Shown here piece by piece: positions 23,462 to 34,769 of a stretch of 64,000 nucleotides of DNA. Location of the stretch: NCBI GenBank assembly GCA_029990175.1, contig JARKIP010000048.1, forward strand, positions 27,242,001 through 27,306,000, given 5' to 3'. Position numbers and translations under genes: made by a program. The notes beneath the pieces were generated by a model, which saw only the letters and a program-made list of their open reading frames with translations, was not told where the DNA came from and searched no databases. Position 1 is the first letter of the stretch. Every line of letters begins with the position of its first letter. This DNA is from Petunia secreta (taxonomy: Eukaryota; Streptophyta; Magnoliopsida; Solanales; Solanaceae).

Positions 23462-24751
23462 CTTAAAGAGCAACTGAGGATTTGTTAGATAAAGGCCTCT
23501 TCAGATCCAGCATTTCCCCGTGGGGAGCCTCAGTATTATTTGTGAAAAAGAAAGATGGCTCTCTACGCATGTGCACATATTATAGATAGCTAAGTAAAGT
23601 CATAATATGGAATAAATACCCTCTGCCCAAGATTGATGACTTGTTCGACCAGCTCAAGGGTGCCAAGTGCATCTCGAAGATAGATTTGCGATCAGGCTAC
23701 CATCAGGTTAGAGTCAGAGAATCTGATATACCTAAGATTGCATTCAGGACTAGGTATGGCCATTATGAGTTTTTAGTGATGTCGTTTGGACTCACTAATG
23801 CCCCTGCAGTATTTATGGATCTGATGAACATCGTATTCAGGCTTTATCTAGATTTATTTGTGATTATATTTATTGATGATATTCTCATCTATTCAAAGTC
23901 TGAATCAGAGCATGCGGAGCACCTACGCACAGTATTGGGTACTCTTTGGGACCAGCAATTATATGCTAAGTTCTCAAAGTGTGAATTCTGGTTAGATTCA
24001 GTGGCATTTCTTTGCCATATAGTTTCAGCAGAAAGAATTAAAGTAGATGGTTAGAAGATCGAGACTATGAAGAATTGGCCCAGACCTACGACGCTAACTG
24101 AAGTACGTAGTTTTCTGGGTTTGGAAAGTTATTATAGAAGGTTCACAGAAGGTTTTTCCTCCATTGCAGCTCCACCAAATTGACACAGAAAATAGCTAAA
24201 TTTCAGTGGTCTGATTCTTACGAGCACAGCTTCCAAGAACTAAAGAACAAGTTGATAACAGCTCCAGTACTTACACTTCCAGAAGGATCTGAGGGCTATG
24301 TCATTTACTGTGATGCTTCTCGAATTGGTCTTGGTTGTGTTTGATGCAGCACGGAAGAGTAATTGCCTATGCTTCCAGGCAGCTGAAAAAGCACGAGAAG
24401 AACTACCCTACCCATGATCTGGAGCTTGTAGCAGTCATTCATGCATTGAAGATTTGGAGACGTTATTTGTACCGTGTTCATGTTGATATATATACAGATC
24501 ACAAGAGCCTCTAGTACATATTTAATCAGAATGAGCTAAACCTGCGACAAAGGCGATGGCTAGAGTTGTTAAAGGACTATTACATGGAAATTCTTTATCA
24601 TCCAGGTAAAGCGAAAGTTGTAGTTGATGCCCTTAGTCATAAGTCCATGTGTAGTTTATCTTACTTACAGCCACAAAAGATAGAGTTAGCTCATGCACTC
24701 CACCAGTTAGTCAACATGGGAGTTAGATTAATAGATTTAGAGGACGCATAA
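23462..24751 (+). pseudogene. chromovirus reverse transcriptase and RNase H
   Basis: RT blocks: WGASVLFVKKKDGSLRMC, YPLPKIDDL, KIDLRSGYHQVRV, FGLTNAPAVFMDLMN, and the catalytic FIDDILIYSK at 23,870-23,898. RNase H follows (VIYCDASRIGLG near 24,305; ASRQLKKHEKNYPTHDLEL near 24,380; TDHKSL near 24,498), then HPGKAKVVVDALS. Stops interrupt at 23,482, 23,587, 24,052 and 24,512, with a frameshift near 24,175. Confidence 0.9.
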
Positions 24752-24959
24752 GTTACAGTTCAGAAGGCAGGCACTACTTTCCTAGTGGTAGAAGTAAAAC
24801 AACGTCAGTATGAGGATCCAGTTCTAGTTGAATACAGAAAAATAGCCAGAAGAAAATTGGAGTCGCCATACAGGGTTACTAGTGACCGGGGTTCTTATAT
24901 AAAGATAGACTTTGTGTTCCTGATGTGGCATATTTACGTGGACAGATTATAACAGAGGC

Positions 24960-25780
24960 ACATTAATCCAGGTACACTGTTCACCCAGGTTCGACTAAGA
25001 TGTACCATTATCTTAAGCAGATTTATTATTGGGACGGAATGAAGCGTGATATAGCAGAATTTGTGGCTCAATATCCTAATTGCAAGCAGGAAAGTCGAGC
25101 ATAAAAAAAAAAACCTAGTGGCTTGTTATAGGAAATAGAGATTTCATTATGGAAATGGGAAACAGTAAATATGGACTTTATTACAGGCTTGCCCCGTACG
25201 CAGAGCAGGTATGACTCTATTTGGGTTATAGTTGACAGGCTTATTAAATCAGCTCATTTCTTGCCTGTTAGAACTACATATACAACAAAGGATTATGCCA
25301 GACTTTATATCAGAAAGATAGTGCACCTACATGGTATCGCAATATCTATTATTTCAGACAGGGGTGCACCAGTTTACAGCTAATTTCTAGCGATCGTTCC
25401 AGACAGGTTAAGGGACACAGGTGAATCTGAGTACCACATTTCATCCCCAGACAGATGGACAGGCTAAGCAGACCATTCAGACGTTAGAAGATATGCTTAG
25501 AGCTTGTGTGTTAGATTTTGAAGGCAGCTGGAGTGAACATCTACCATTGATAGACTTTGCATATAATAATAGCTATCATTCTAGCATACAGATGGCGCCA
25601 TATGAAGCTTTGTATGGGCGCAAATGCAGGTCTCCCATAGGATGGTTCAAGGCTGGCAAGTCTCAATTGATAGGTCCAGATTTAATCCTACAAGTAGTTG
25701 ATAAAGTCAAGTTGATCAGCGAAGGATTATTAGCAGCTTAGAGCAGACAGAAGTCCTATACAGATAACCGACATCGAGAT
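24960..25780 (+). pseudogene. chromovirus integrase
   Basis: The zinc-binding region near 24,965-25,095 (YTVHPGSTKMYHYL, YYWDGMKRDI) ends in QYPNCK, so the first cysteine of the CxxC pair is tyrosine. Core blocks are MDFITGLPRTQSRYDSIWV at 25,171, IISDRGAPV near 25,353 and HPQTDGQAKQTIQTLEDML near 25,445. The last block normally carries the catalytic glutamate in GQ(A/S)ER; here it reads GQAKQ, so the third acidic residue appears lost. A stop near 25,381 and a frameshift near 25,400 also break it. Confidence 0.88.
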
Positions 25781-25959
25781 TTAGAATTTCAGATTGGCGA
25801 TTGGGTATTCCTGAAAGTATCACCTATGAAAGGCGTTATGAAATTTGGAAAGAAGGGGAAGCTTAGCCCTATATTTATTGGTCCATATCACGTTATCAGG
25901 TGAGTTGGGCGTGTAGCCTATGAGTTAGACCTTCCAGCAGACCTTCAGGAGGCACATCC

Positions 25960-26179
25960 AGTATTCCATGTTTCTATGCTCAGAAAATGTGTTGGAGATC
26001 AATCTAGAGTTGTACCAGTAGATGATATACAGATCATAGAGAAATTAACTTATGAAGAGGTGCCAGTTGCAATTTTAGATAGCCAGATTCGTCGACTAAG
26101 GACGAAAGACATTCCTTCAGTTAAGGTGTTATGGCGAAGCAATAATATAGAAGAAATAACTTGGGAAGCTGAAAAGTGA
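25960..26179 (+). pseudogene. chromodomain at the integrase C-terminus
   Basis: The frame reads VFHVSMLRKCVGDQ, then PVAILDSQIRRLRTKDIPSV and KVLWRSNNIEEITWEAE, the layout of the integrase-fused chromodomain in Tekay/Del chromoviruses, ending with a stop at 26,177-26,179. In these elements the chromodomain directs integration to certain chromatin (family knowledge). Confidence 0.88.
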
Positions 26180-26295
26180 CATGAGAGCCAAATATCCACA
26201 TCTCTTCATTACTTCAGTATGTAACAGATCATTGTTTAATGCTACTACCAACTTCATTTAACATTCGAGGACGAATGTTCCTAACGGGGGAAGAT

Positions 26296-28848
26296 TGTTA
26301 CACCCCATATGTCTAAAGTGACGTATATCATTCTAATGACATGTTAAGAATGATTTAAGTGAGTTTAAAGTCATAATATGACCATATATGATGTTTATAT
26401 GTTGAATATAAAGTTTGGGAAAAATCGAATTTAAGTTGCGGAAAAACCGACTAAGGAATTGCCTTGTAATAGAGCTTTTTCAGCAATTAATTTCATGTAT
26501 TATATGAGGTCTTTTGGGGACATATCATATACCAAATTGAAGGTCTTGGAGTGTAGTTTCCAATACTTTTAACAGTTTATTCATACAACTTGTATATAAA
26601 AAGATATGAGCATCAGAAATCAGGCCAGAAAAAGGGCCATAAGCGCAAAAGAGGACTAAAACTGAAATGTTTCAAGTATAAAAGGAAAAATCCTCCTCCA
26701 TCTCGTCATTTCCAGAAACTTAGTGATAGAAACAGTGTTCTCTTGGGTGCTAAATACATTTTGATGGTTTTGAAGAAAGAACATTGATCTTAGCTTGAAA
26801 TTGAAGACAGATTGCGTCAAAACGCTCTACGCGATTAGGGTAACATTATGCTACCTTCAATTTCATTTATAGTTTGAGTTTTAGAATTACTTCATAGCTA
26901 AGTAAAGTACCTAAATTCTATGTTATAGCTTGTTTAAGCTTTAGAAGGTCTGGAATTCAAAGGAAACAAAGTTTAGAAGCAAGAAACATCAAAGGTATGT
27001 AAGACTAAACCTTTCTTTTGGCAAGGCATGTATCCTTTAGCTTTTGAAGATTTTCTTAGTTCTAAACTTAGTATTTCTTCTGAGAAACTTGTATGGTACC
27101 AAGGAAACCTTGTATATACTTAATTTGGTACTAAAATCCAAGGTGAAAGACGTCTAAATCAGCAAGACAAAACGTTTCAAAATCCAGAACATTGTTTTGA
27201 TCTTTGGACAGTTATTAGTATATTGATCACAACTCCTTGTACAAAATTGATATTTAGATTCTTTAAGAATCCCCAGAACTCTAAGACATACATCTACAAC
27301 TTTCATGCAGACCATGAAGTTTATATCTTTCATCTACACTCTGAAAATTAGGTCGAAAGGCAGGACAGTGGTGCTGTCCAGACATTCTATCTGCAGATTT
27401 GTTATGTCATCCAGTCATCTCATCTTGTTATCCGTTTAATATGTTTATGTTATCAGTTTATCCGGGTATCCATTCCCCTGTATAGTTTAGTGCTGGTTCT
27501 GTTTTTGCGGATCATCCAGTTTCAGGGGAAACTCTGCCGAAATTTTTATAGAAATTCAAAGAGTGTGACAAATTCTGAGTTCTAGGTTGTGTTTATAATT
27601 CTATCAAGAGATTTCTTATCATTCCTTGAGTCCATATATATTGTTGCCGCATGTGTTATGCCTCATACATGCTTATGCTTATATTGTGATCATGTTATGT
27701 GTGATTTGGAGTCCCCCATAGAGGCTGGACATTGGACACACAGTCCGGTCGCGTGTGATACTACCCGTCTGGGGGATACAGCCCCTCTGGTTCAGGCGAA
27801 AGTTGAAACACCTAGTGTGACCGGGTGTCATTCACACACTCTGACAAGAGAGACTAGATATTACTTGCTGGGGGGGGATATAGCCCATAACACCCACCAG
27901 GTTTGTTATATACGCGTATATAGCCACAGTATGCACTGCATGATTATACATGAGGCTAGTTCTGGTTTTCAGTTACCTGATTTGGGGGGATACAGCCCAT
28001 AACACCAGACAGGTACTAGTTCAGATGTTCAGTTACCTAATTTGGAGGGATATGGCATAACACCAGACAGGTACCAGTTCAGATAACAGTTCAGTTTTAG
28101 CTCAGTACCAGTTATCAGTTCTCAGTTATTAGCCACCAGTTCTTAGCGTCAGTATCAGTTGACAGTTATCAGTTCCAGTTTCTAGTAACCAGCTATCAGT
28201 CATATTACAGTTATTTATCAGTATAGTTCAGCTCATTCTTCAGTTCCAGATTCAGTTAGACTTCATTTTATATTCAGATCATGTTTAGTACGTTCTTCAG
28301 ATTTCCAGCTATATTGCTATGCTTCAGCTCATATTTACATATCTATATTCCAGCCTTACAGTTTCATTCAGCTATGATTTATTATATGTTCATGCCTTAC
28401 ATACTTGGTACATATCGTACTCACGCCCTTTTCTGGGGCGCTGCGTTTCATGCCGCGCAGATGCAGATAGATCAACACTTGGACCATGTTAGTAGGCCAT
28501 CTATCAGCTATTGGAGTCACTCCGCTTACTTCCGGAGTTACTTATCTTTTGGTATGTGTACAGTCAGCCAGCTTGGGTATGTCGGGGCCTTGTCCCGTCC
28601 TTTGTATATTCAGATCAGCATTCTTAGAGGCCTGTAGATATGTCCCTGTGTGGTTCTGTCGGTATGTTATGTATGTCAGCTTGTGTTAGCCTTGTCAGCT
28701 TTTTTTTGCATTGTATAATTCTCATCAGTTAGGTTTATGCTCATTCCGTTTATCAGTTATACTCATGGTTAGCAGATTATCAGCAGGATTAGTGATGATC
28801 GACACTTAGTGTTCGTCATCCGTCGCGACCCTAGGTTGGGTCGTGACA
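26296..28848 (+). repeat. chromovirus 3' LTR, 2,553 bp
   Basis: Counterpart of 19,182-21,988 without the MITE. Preceded by the polypurine tract and followed by the ACGAT target duplication. Open frames inside (27,589-28,002; 28,281-28,637) have no family match and parallel those of the other LTR. Confidence 0.95.
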
Positions 28849-29423
28849 ACGATGGCAGGACTGACGGAGCTGGTGCGTCGAGTTTCGGTCGTAGCCCTAA
28901 ATATTAATGCCCTTTTTCAATCTGTGATTGATGTACTTTTTATTGTCTGGCGAGAGCTGGATTTGTTTGTTGGTGGACAGAAGTCTAGCAAAGACTTTCT
29001 GGTCCTTTGTATGGCCGGTTTTGTTTGGCCTTTGAACACTCTGCAAATTTCTGTCAGCCGTTTTCGGCATTTTATCAATTTACAACATAATGTATATATG
29101 CTACTTAGAACTGTTCAGTGACTATATTTAGTTTGAACTTCTTGATCTTTTGTTTGCATGTGTTGTGGCTTTCGTGCCTTGTGATTGGGAATTTTCTGAA
29201 GTTTAAACTTTATTAAGCTCGTACCTCCAAAAGTCTACCCAAATGTTTTTAACTTAGCCTTTCGTTAGGAAGAGGTTGTAAGTTGTAAGTAGTCTGACCG
29301 AGTCGTGGTCGTTAGAGTTTTGGCCGAATCATTACTCTGTGCGTATAACTTTGCTTATCGTTTTGATAGTCGAAAGTTGTTGCATGGCTTTGTAGATTGG
29401 CTCTGGCCGAGTCGTTGGCCTTG

Positions 29424-29580
29424 TGAATGACTTCTCTTATTTTCGTGGAAGCCTTGTCACACAAAGGTTTTTGTTTTGTGAATGACTCCTCGTATTTTCG
29501 TGGAAGTCTTGTCACGTAAGAGTTTGGTTTTGAGAACGACTCCTCTTATTTTCCATGGAAGTCTTGTCACGTAAAATATT
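29424..29580. repeat. three-copy 55-bp tandem repeat 3' of the Tat aORF
   Basis: Copies near 29,425, 29,480 and 29,534 share GAA(T/C)GACT(T/C)CTC, TATTTTC and GGAAG(T/C)CTTGTCAC. They lie in the convergent gap between aORF and integrase. Short tandem arrays are common in this part of Tat/Ogre elements. Confidence 0.8.
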
Positions 29581-29760
29581 TTTGAAAAACTTTAAAAAAT
29601 TTTCCTTTTGGTAAGGTCTTTCGCCTTTGTGAAGGTCTTATCTGGCCTACAGGGGCCTCTCACCACCCCCCTTATTTTTATGTTGGAGCACGTATAGTGA
29701 TAACATGAAAAGAGTTTTCGGTGAGTTGCATATAGAACACATATAACCAAATGAGGAGTG

Positions 29761-29834
29761 TGTCCGTTGTGGGATTCAAACCCACAGCCGCGAAGTTGAA
29801 GAACTTCGAGCTCTACCAGTTGAGCTAAACGGAT
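29761..29834 (-). tRNA. tRNA-like sequence (undetermined isotype, probably pseudo) inside the Tat element
   Basis: The minus strand folds as a tRNA: acceptor ATCCGTT/AACGGAC (six pairs, 1:72 mismatched), D-arm GCTC-AACTGGTA-GAGC, anticodon stem CGAAG/CTTCG, T-arm GTGGG-TTTGAAT-CCCAC, discriminator A. Internal promoter boxes look intact (A box TAGCTCAACTGG, B box GGTTTGAATCC). The anticodon loop TTCTTCAA has eight bases, one too many. A reading with U33 gives CTT (Lys), but position 37 would be C. It lies 107 bases past the integrase stop on the same strand. Most likely a captured, mutated tRNA gene. Confidence 0.6.
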
Positions 29835-29940
29835 CTGACCTTGTTTAGGTCGTTAGTACCATTTAGAGAGAATATATAATAAAAGTAAAAACTTTCGTAA
29901 AGATAAAAGGTAAGTGTAGGATAACTAACCGTTTTACCAC

Positions 29941-31290
29941 TTAAAAGCGATACCTTTTGAGGTGAACTACATTCCAACTGTTCGGGACAGTGGAGCCGTC
30001 TGGTCGTGCCAAACGATAAGATCCCTTGCCGACTGAAGCAATTACTTTGTAGGGGCCTTCCCAATTAGGACCAAGCTTCCCTGAATTTGTCTCTTGTATG
30101 CTCTGGGACACTTTTCTGAGTACAAAGTCTCCGACTTGGAAGCTTCGTACGCGCAGTCCCCGATTGTAGTATTGCTCGATTCGTTCTTTTTGAGCGACTA
30201 CTCGTACAAGAGCTAGTTCTCTGCGTTCTTTGAGGAGGTCCAGCTCTTCGGATAGGTTGACTGAGTTTGATTCCTCAGTGGCATGTGCATATCGTAAGCT
30301 GGGCTCTCCGATTTCAACTGGGATTAGAGCATCTGCACCATATACCAATAAGTAAGGAGTTTCTCCGGTACTCATCTTTATCGTTGTGCGATAGGCCCAT
30401 AGTACTCCGGGTAGCTTTTCTACCCAACGTCCCTTTGCCTGCTCGAGGCGCTTTTTAAGGGATTCAATGATGATTTTGTTGGTAGACTCTGCCTGTCCAT
30501 TAGCAACAGGATGATACGGAGAGGAAGTGATCCTCTTGATGTGCAGATCGTCGAGGAATCTAATCACTTTCTGGCCAATGAATTATGGGCCGTTGTCCAT
30601 GACTATTTCCTTAGGTGCTCCAAAGCGACATACTACAAAACGCCAGAGGAAGTCGACGACTTCCGTTTGTCGTATCCTTGAATATGCTGCCGCTTCGACC
30701 CACTTTGTGAAGTAGTCGGTGATGATCAATAGGAAGCGCATCCCCCTTGGTGCTGTGGGAAGTGGACCAACGATGTCCATCCCCCATTTCATGAAGGGTC
30801 ACGGGGAGATTATTGAATGTAGTGGTTCTGCTGGCTGATGGAGAAGATGGGCGAACCTCTGGCATTTATCACATTTCTTGACAAATTCGTTCGTATCTTT
30901 CTCCATTTTGTCCCAATAGTAACCTGCACGAATCAGCTTCCGGGTTAATGCCTTGCCTCCGGAATGATTTCCGCAGCAGCCTTCATGGACTTCTCTCATC
31001 ACATAATTAATCCGATTTGGTCCAAGACATTTTGCGAGAGGTCCTGCGAACATCCTCCGGTATAGCTCGCCGTTGAGAATTGTATACCGAGCAGCTTTTA
31101 CTCGAAGTTTACGAGCAGCTTTTGTATCTGCGGGTAGAGTTCCATGGATAAGATAATTTGTTATCTCATTCCGCCAGTCCCAAGTAGCGTTGATGGTGTT
31201 GACTTCGAACTTTTCTCTGTCCATGGTCGTGTAGAGAAGTTGAACAACAGCTGAAGAGCTGGCTGCCCCTATCTCTGCCACTGATCCCAT
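29941..31290 (-). pseudogene. Tat integrase
   Basis: Minus strand: RNase H tail, then the zinc-binding H2C2 region (GNHSGGKALTRKLIRAGYYW ... KKCDKCQR), integrase core (MDIVGPLPTAPRGMRFLLI, TDYFTKWVEA, IVMDNGP near 30,590, SPYHPVANGQAESTNKII near 30,495), and a C-terminal domain (SGKLGPNWEGPYKV ... VHLKRY) ending at 29,941. The catalytic D, D and E are all present. A stop near 30,580 replaces the QF after DNGP, and a break near 30,795 splits the frame, so it is not a single open frame. Confidence 0.9.
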
Positions 31291-33351
31291 GTTTGCAAGA
31301 GCATCAGCTTCATGGTTCTCTTCCCGTGGAATCTGGATTGCTTCCTATTTGCCAAACTGTGCTAGGAGCTCTTTCACTCAGGCAAGGTACACTTGCATCC
31401 TGGATTCTCGTGTAATGAAACCTCCATTGATTTGATTGACCACGAGCTGAGAGTCGCTTTTTAGTTTGACGATGGTTGCTCCATAACTTCGGGCTAGCTC
31501 TAATCCTGCAATAACGGCCTCATATTCGGCCTCATTGTTAGTAATGAATGGGCACTTAATAGCCTACCTTACCGTTTCGCCGGATGGAGCGACGAGGACT
31601 AATCCAAGCCCGGACCCTTTGACGCTCGAGGAGCCGTCTGTGTGAAGGGTCCATGTGCCAGGAGCCTGCCCTGCATAAAGAATAGCTTCCCTTTCTGCTT
31701 CAGGGTATATGTTAGTGCTGAAGTCTGCCACGAATTCTGCTAGAACTTGTGACTTTATTGCTACTCTAGGCTGATAGGTGATATCAAATTCAGATAATTC
31801 TATAGCCCATTTTACCAGCCTTCCTGAGAATTCAGGTTTGTGCAGAATATTTTGCAAAGGAAAGGTTGTAACCACAGCTATCGAATGACTTTGAAAATAA
31901 GGGCGTAACTTACGAGCAGCAGTTACTAGTGCCAATTCCAATTTTTCTAAAGGTTGATAGCGTGTTTCTGCATCAATTAGAGCTTTGCTAATGTGATAGA
32001 TAGGAAGTTGTTTACCTTTTTCCTCCCGAACTAGTACAGCGCTTACCGATGATTCTGAGACTGCCAAATAAATCAGCAGCTGCTCACCTTCCTGAGGCGT
32101 GGAGAGCAGTGGTGGATTGGATAGATACTTTTTCAGATCCTTCAATGCTTGCTGGCATTCAGGAGTCCATTCGAACTCCTTGTTCTGCTTTAAGACATCG
32201 AAGAAACTCTTGCAACGGTCAGATGATCGGGAAATGAATCTGCGTAGAGCTGCCACTCTCCCTGTTAGTTTCATGACATCTTTCCTGTTGTGAAGTACAT
32301 CTGGGATTGATTCAATGGCTTTGATCTGAGCGGGATTGACTTCAATGCCACACTGAGAAACAATGAATCCCAGAAACTTCCCTGATCCGACTCCGAAAGC
32401 GCATTTCTCTGGATTCAGCTTCATGTTATACTGATCCAAGATTCGGAAAGCTTCTTTCAGATGTGCCAGATGGTCTTCTGCTCGTTTGGATTTGATCAGC
32501 ATGTCATCGATGTACACTTCCATAGTCTTTCCGATATGGTCATGGAACATTCGATTCACTAGGCGCTGATAGGTTTCACCTGCATTTTTCAGTCCAAATG
32601 GCATAACTTTATAACAGTACGTACCTCGACAGGTTATGAACGCCGTTTTCTCCTGGTCGTCAGGGTCCATCAATATCTGGTTATATCCGGAGTACGCGTC
32701 GAGGAAGGTTAGCACCTCGTGTCCGGCCGTTGCATCGATCAGTTGATCTATCATGGGGAGAGGATATGAATCCTTCGGGCAGGCTTTATTTAGATCTGTG
32801 AAGTCAATGCAGACTCGCCATTTGCCGTTCTTTTTAGGTACGACAACCACGTTGGCTAGCCAGTCTGGATACTTGACTTCGCGTACTGAACCAATTTTCA
32901 GCAGCCGATCGATCTCGTCATTGATGACCTGGTTCCGAAAGGCTCCTTGCTGGTGCGTCTTTTGTTTCACCGGGTGGTGATACGGATCAACGTTCAACCT
33001 GTGAGTAATGATGTCAAGAGAAATACCTGTCATATCTGCGTGAGACCAGGCGAATGTTGTATGCCGTTCCTTGAAGAACTGGAGGATATCTCCTCGTAGG
33101 TGCTCATTCAGTTCGGTCCCTAGATACACCTTCCGCTCTGGCGAACAGTTCTTCGGGTTCCAAAGCTTCCACGGTTGGCATGTGGTTTTCTCTTTCGTCC
33201 ATCTTCGTGATGAATTCCGGGACCTCGTACTTAACCTCTTCAGGTGGTATGTCTGGCCCCGGTCGCTGTAATTGCTATTTGTTCTCTTCGGGCAACTTGA
33301 GAGCCACAGAATAGCAGTCTTGGGCAGAGCGTTGCTCTCCTCGGACCTCAC
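31291..33351 (-). pseudogene. Tat reverse transcriptase and RNase H
   Basis: A 595-codon frame from 33,351 to 31,564 covers the pre-RT spacer, RT blocks (WLANVVVVPKKNGKWRVC, FTDLNKACPKDSYPLP, TFLDAYSGYNQI, MPFGLKNAGETYQRLVNRMF, catalytic YIDDM near 32,500) and the connection domain. RNase H begins at HTDGSSSVKGSGLGLVLV near 31,640; a stop at 31,565 interrupts it, and it continues toward 31,300 (NNEAEYEAVIAGLELARSYG). It is close to intact apart from the stop. The fragment at 1-1,396 is a relative. Confidence 0.92.
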
Positions 33352-33560
33352 GTACTCCCCATTCAGATGGGAACTTCATACTTAATGATAAGTCGAAGGA
33401 ATAGCTTGCATGTCGTGGATCCAAGGTCTACCCAAAATGATGTTGTAGGCTAGATCCGCATCGACAACATGGAAAGTTGTTTCCTTCGCTACCCCTTCGG
33501 TAAGAGTTGTCAGGGTAATCTCCCCGAGAGTCTTCTCATTCGGGTTCATTTGTATTTACT
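33352..33560 (-). pseudogene. Tat protease remnant
   Basis: Minus strand 33,549-33,385 encodes EKTLGEITLTTL and DADLAYNIILGRPWIHDM, the C-terminal part of the retroviral-like aspartic protease plus spacer. The catalytic D-S/T-G half is absent. Only about 130 bp separate this from the Gag frame, so a deletion has removed the Gag zinc knuckle and the protease N-terminus. Confidence 0.8.
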
Positions 33561-33685
33561 CTTAAGGCGTAGCGGTCACAAACGTCCGACCAGCTGACTG
33601 ATGGGGACTCGCGGAGAGATTTGTACAATCGACGCGTGGCTATTGAGCATCCAACATCCAGACCGTAGGTAAACGCGATTACCGC

Positions 33686-34686
33686 CTATTTGTCCGGCAT
33701 CTCGGGAAGTGTTGCTCGCTCTTTCTGGAAGCGATCCACGTACTTGCGGAGAGACTCGTCGGGTCTTTGCTTGATTTCAAAGATGTCCTCAACGCGGGTC
33801 TTCGTCTTCTGAGCACCTGTGTGTGCCTTCACGAACAATTCAGCCATTTCCGCGAAAGACCCAATGGAGTTGGGTGGCAACATTGAATACCATCGCAGAG
33901 CTCCATCTGCTAGGGTTTCCACGAACTTCTTCAATTGAACAGATTCGATCTCCTCGTTGGTGAGTTCGCTAGCCTTGATAAAGTTGCTGAACATCATGAG
34001 ATGATTGTTGGGATCAGATTTTCCGCGATACCTCGGGATGTTTGGCATTTTAAACGTTTTAGGTATCGCTTTTGGGGCTGCCTCCTTCTTCCAGGGTCGC
34101 TGTGAATAACGCTGGACATCCACTTTCTTCAGTGTGGGTGGAGCGCCTGGTATCTGATCAATTCTCTCGTGGAGAGACTTCTGAAGTGCTTCCTGGCTTT
34201 CTTTGAATTGTTTGGTGAGAGCTTCCACAACAAGGCTCACATCCGTAGGCGCCATAGACCCTCCGTTTTGATTCTGATTGACTTGGGTCGTAGGGTCTGC
34301 AGTACCACCGTTGTTCCACTCTCCACCTTGCCTCGAGGTATGTGAAGATGGCGCGTCACGACCAGGTGCCGCAGGGCCAACCTTGCAGTTGAAGGGTTAC
34401 TCCTTCGGAGAGAAGTGAGTGCCTCGTTTATTCCTCGGTTTACTTCTGCCTGTTCCTGCATGAAAGCAAAGAGTGTTTCTTGGAGGTTCCCTCGGCCAGG
34501 GGAGAGACTCCTATGGCGTCGTCTCCTGGGTGGGGTAGTGCTCTGAGAGCGCATACGCCTATATCGCTGCCTGACCGGTCCTTGGGAAGATTGTTGCTGT
34601 CCATCGGACGAGTAATCGAGAGAATAATCAGGAGTATTTACCTGTTCTCTACCTACGATAGTTCGTTGAGAGTTGCTTTCTGCCAT
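33686..34686 (-). pseudogene. Tat gag
   Basis: From 34,686: MAESNSQRTIVGREQ, a basic SPGRG-containing stretch, then (frame shift near 34,250-34,330) MAPTDVSLVVEAL and the retrotransposon Gag core (MPNIPRYRGKSDPNNHLMMF, LADGALRWYSMLPPNSIGSF, FEIKQRPDESLRKYVDRFQK) to 33,686. The C-terminal zinc knuckle is missing, consistent with the deletion described under the protease. Confidence 0.88.
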
Positions 34687-34769
34687 GTTAGTTATAGAGC
34701 AAAAAGATTGACGAAAAATAGGTATAATATCAAAGATAAACTATTAACCTACGAAGGCTATTGACCGGC

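Larger units (their letters stand above)
19182..28848 (+). mobile_element. Ty3/gypsy chromovirus (Tekay/Del-like), nested in the Tat aORF
   Basis: The two LTRs (19,182-21,988 and 26,296-28,848) begin TGTTA(T/C)ACCCC and end GGGTCGTGACA. A tRNA-iMet primer site lies at 21,993 and a polypurine tract (ACGGGGGAAGA) at 26,284-26,294. Flanks GCGAT (19,177-19,181) and ACGAT (28,849-28,853) fit a 5-bp target duplication with one change. The internal region has gag, RT, RNase H, integrase and a C-terminal chromodomain in plus orientation. Only about 4.3 kb separates the LTRs; the protease region is deleted and many stops occur, so it is dead although the LTRs are very similar. Confidence 0.95.
16441..28907 (+). 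pseudogene. antisense ORF (aORF) of the Tat element, putative gypsy-type transposon protein domain, split by a chromovirus
   Basis: The ATG is at 16,441. The first exon contains YPFTVGCRLPLHPVLERLCR and GQLSPSIYRIV, which match the family annotated as 'putative gypsy type transposon' (Transposase_28). Splice-like introns: 17,132-17,208 (GTAAGT...ATAG), 17,350-17,426 (GTGAG...GTAG) and 18,441-18,515 (GTAAGT...CAG). Exons after the third intron encode a long coiled coil with an acidic tail (GDDDDEDEDD). The chromovirus (19,182-28,848) breaks the reading frame; the frame resumes in phase after it and ends at TAA 28,905-28,907. A nonsense codon near 17,048 and a stop/frameshift near 17,550 show decay. 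The function of such aORFs is unknown. Confidence 0.75.
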
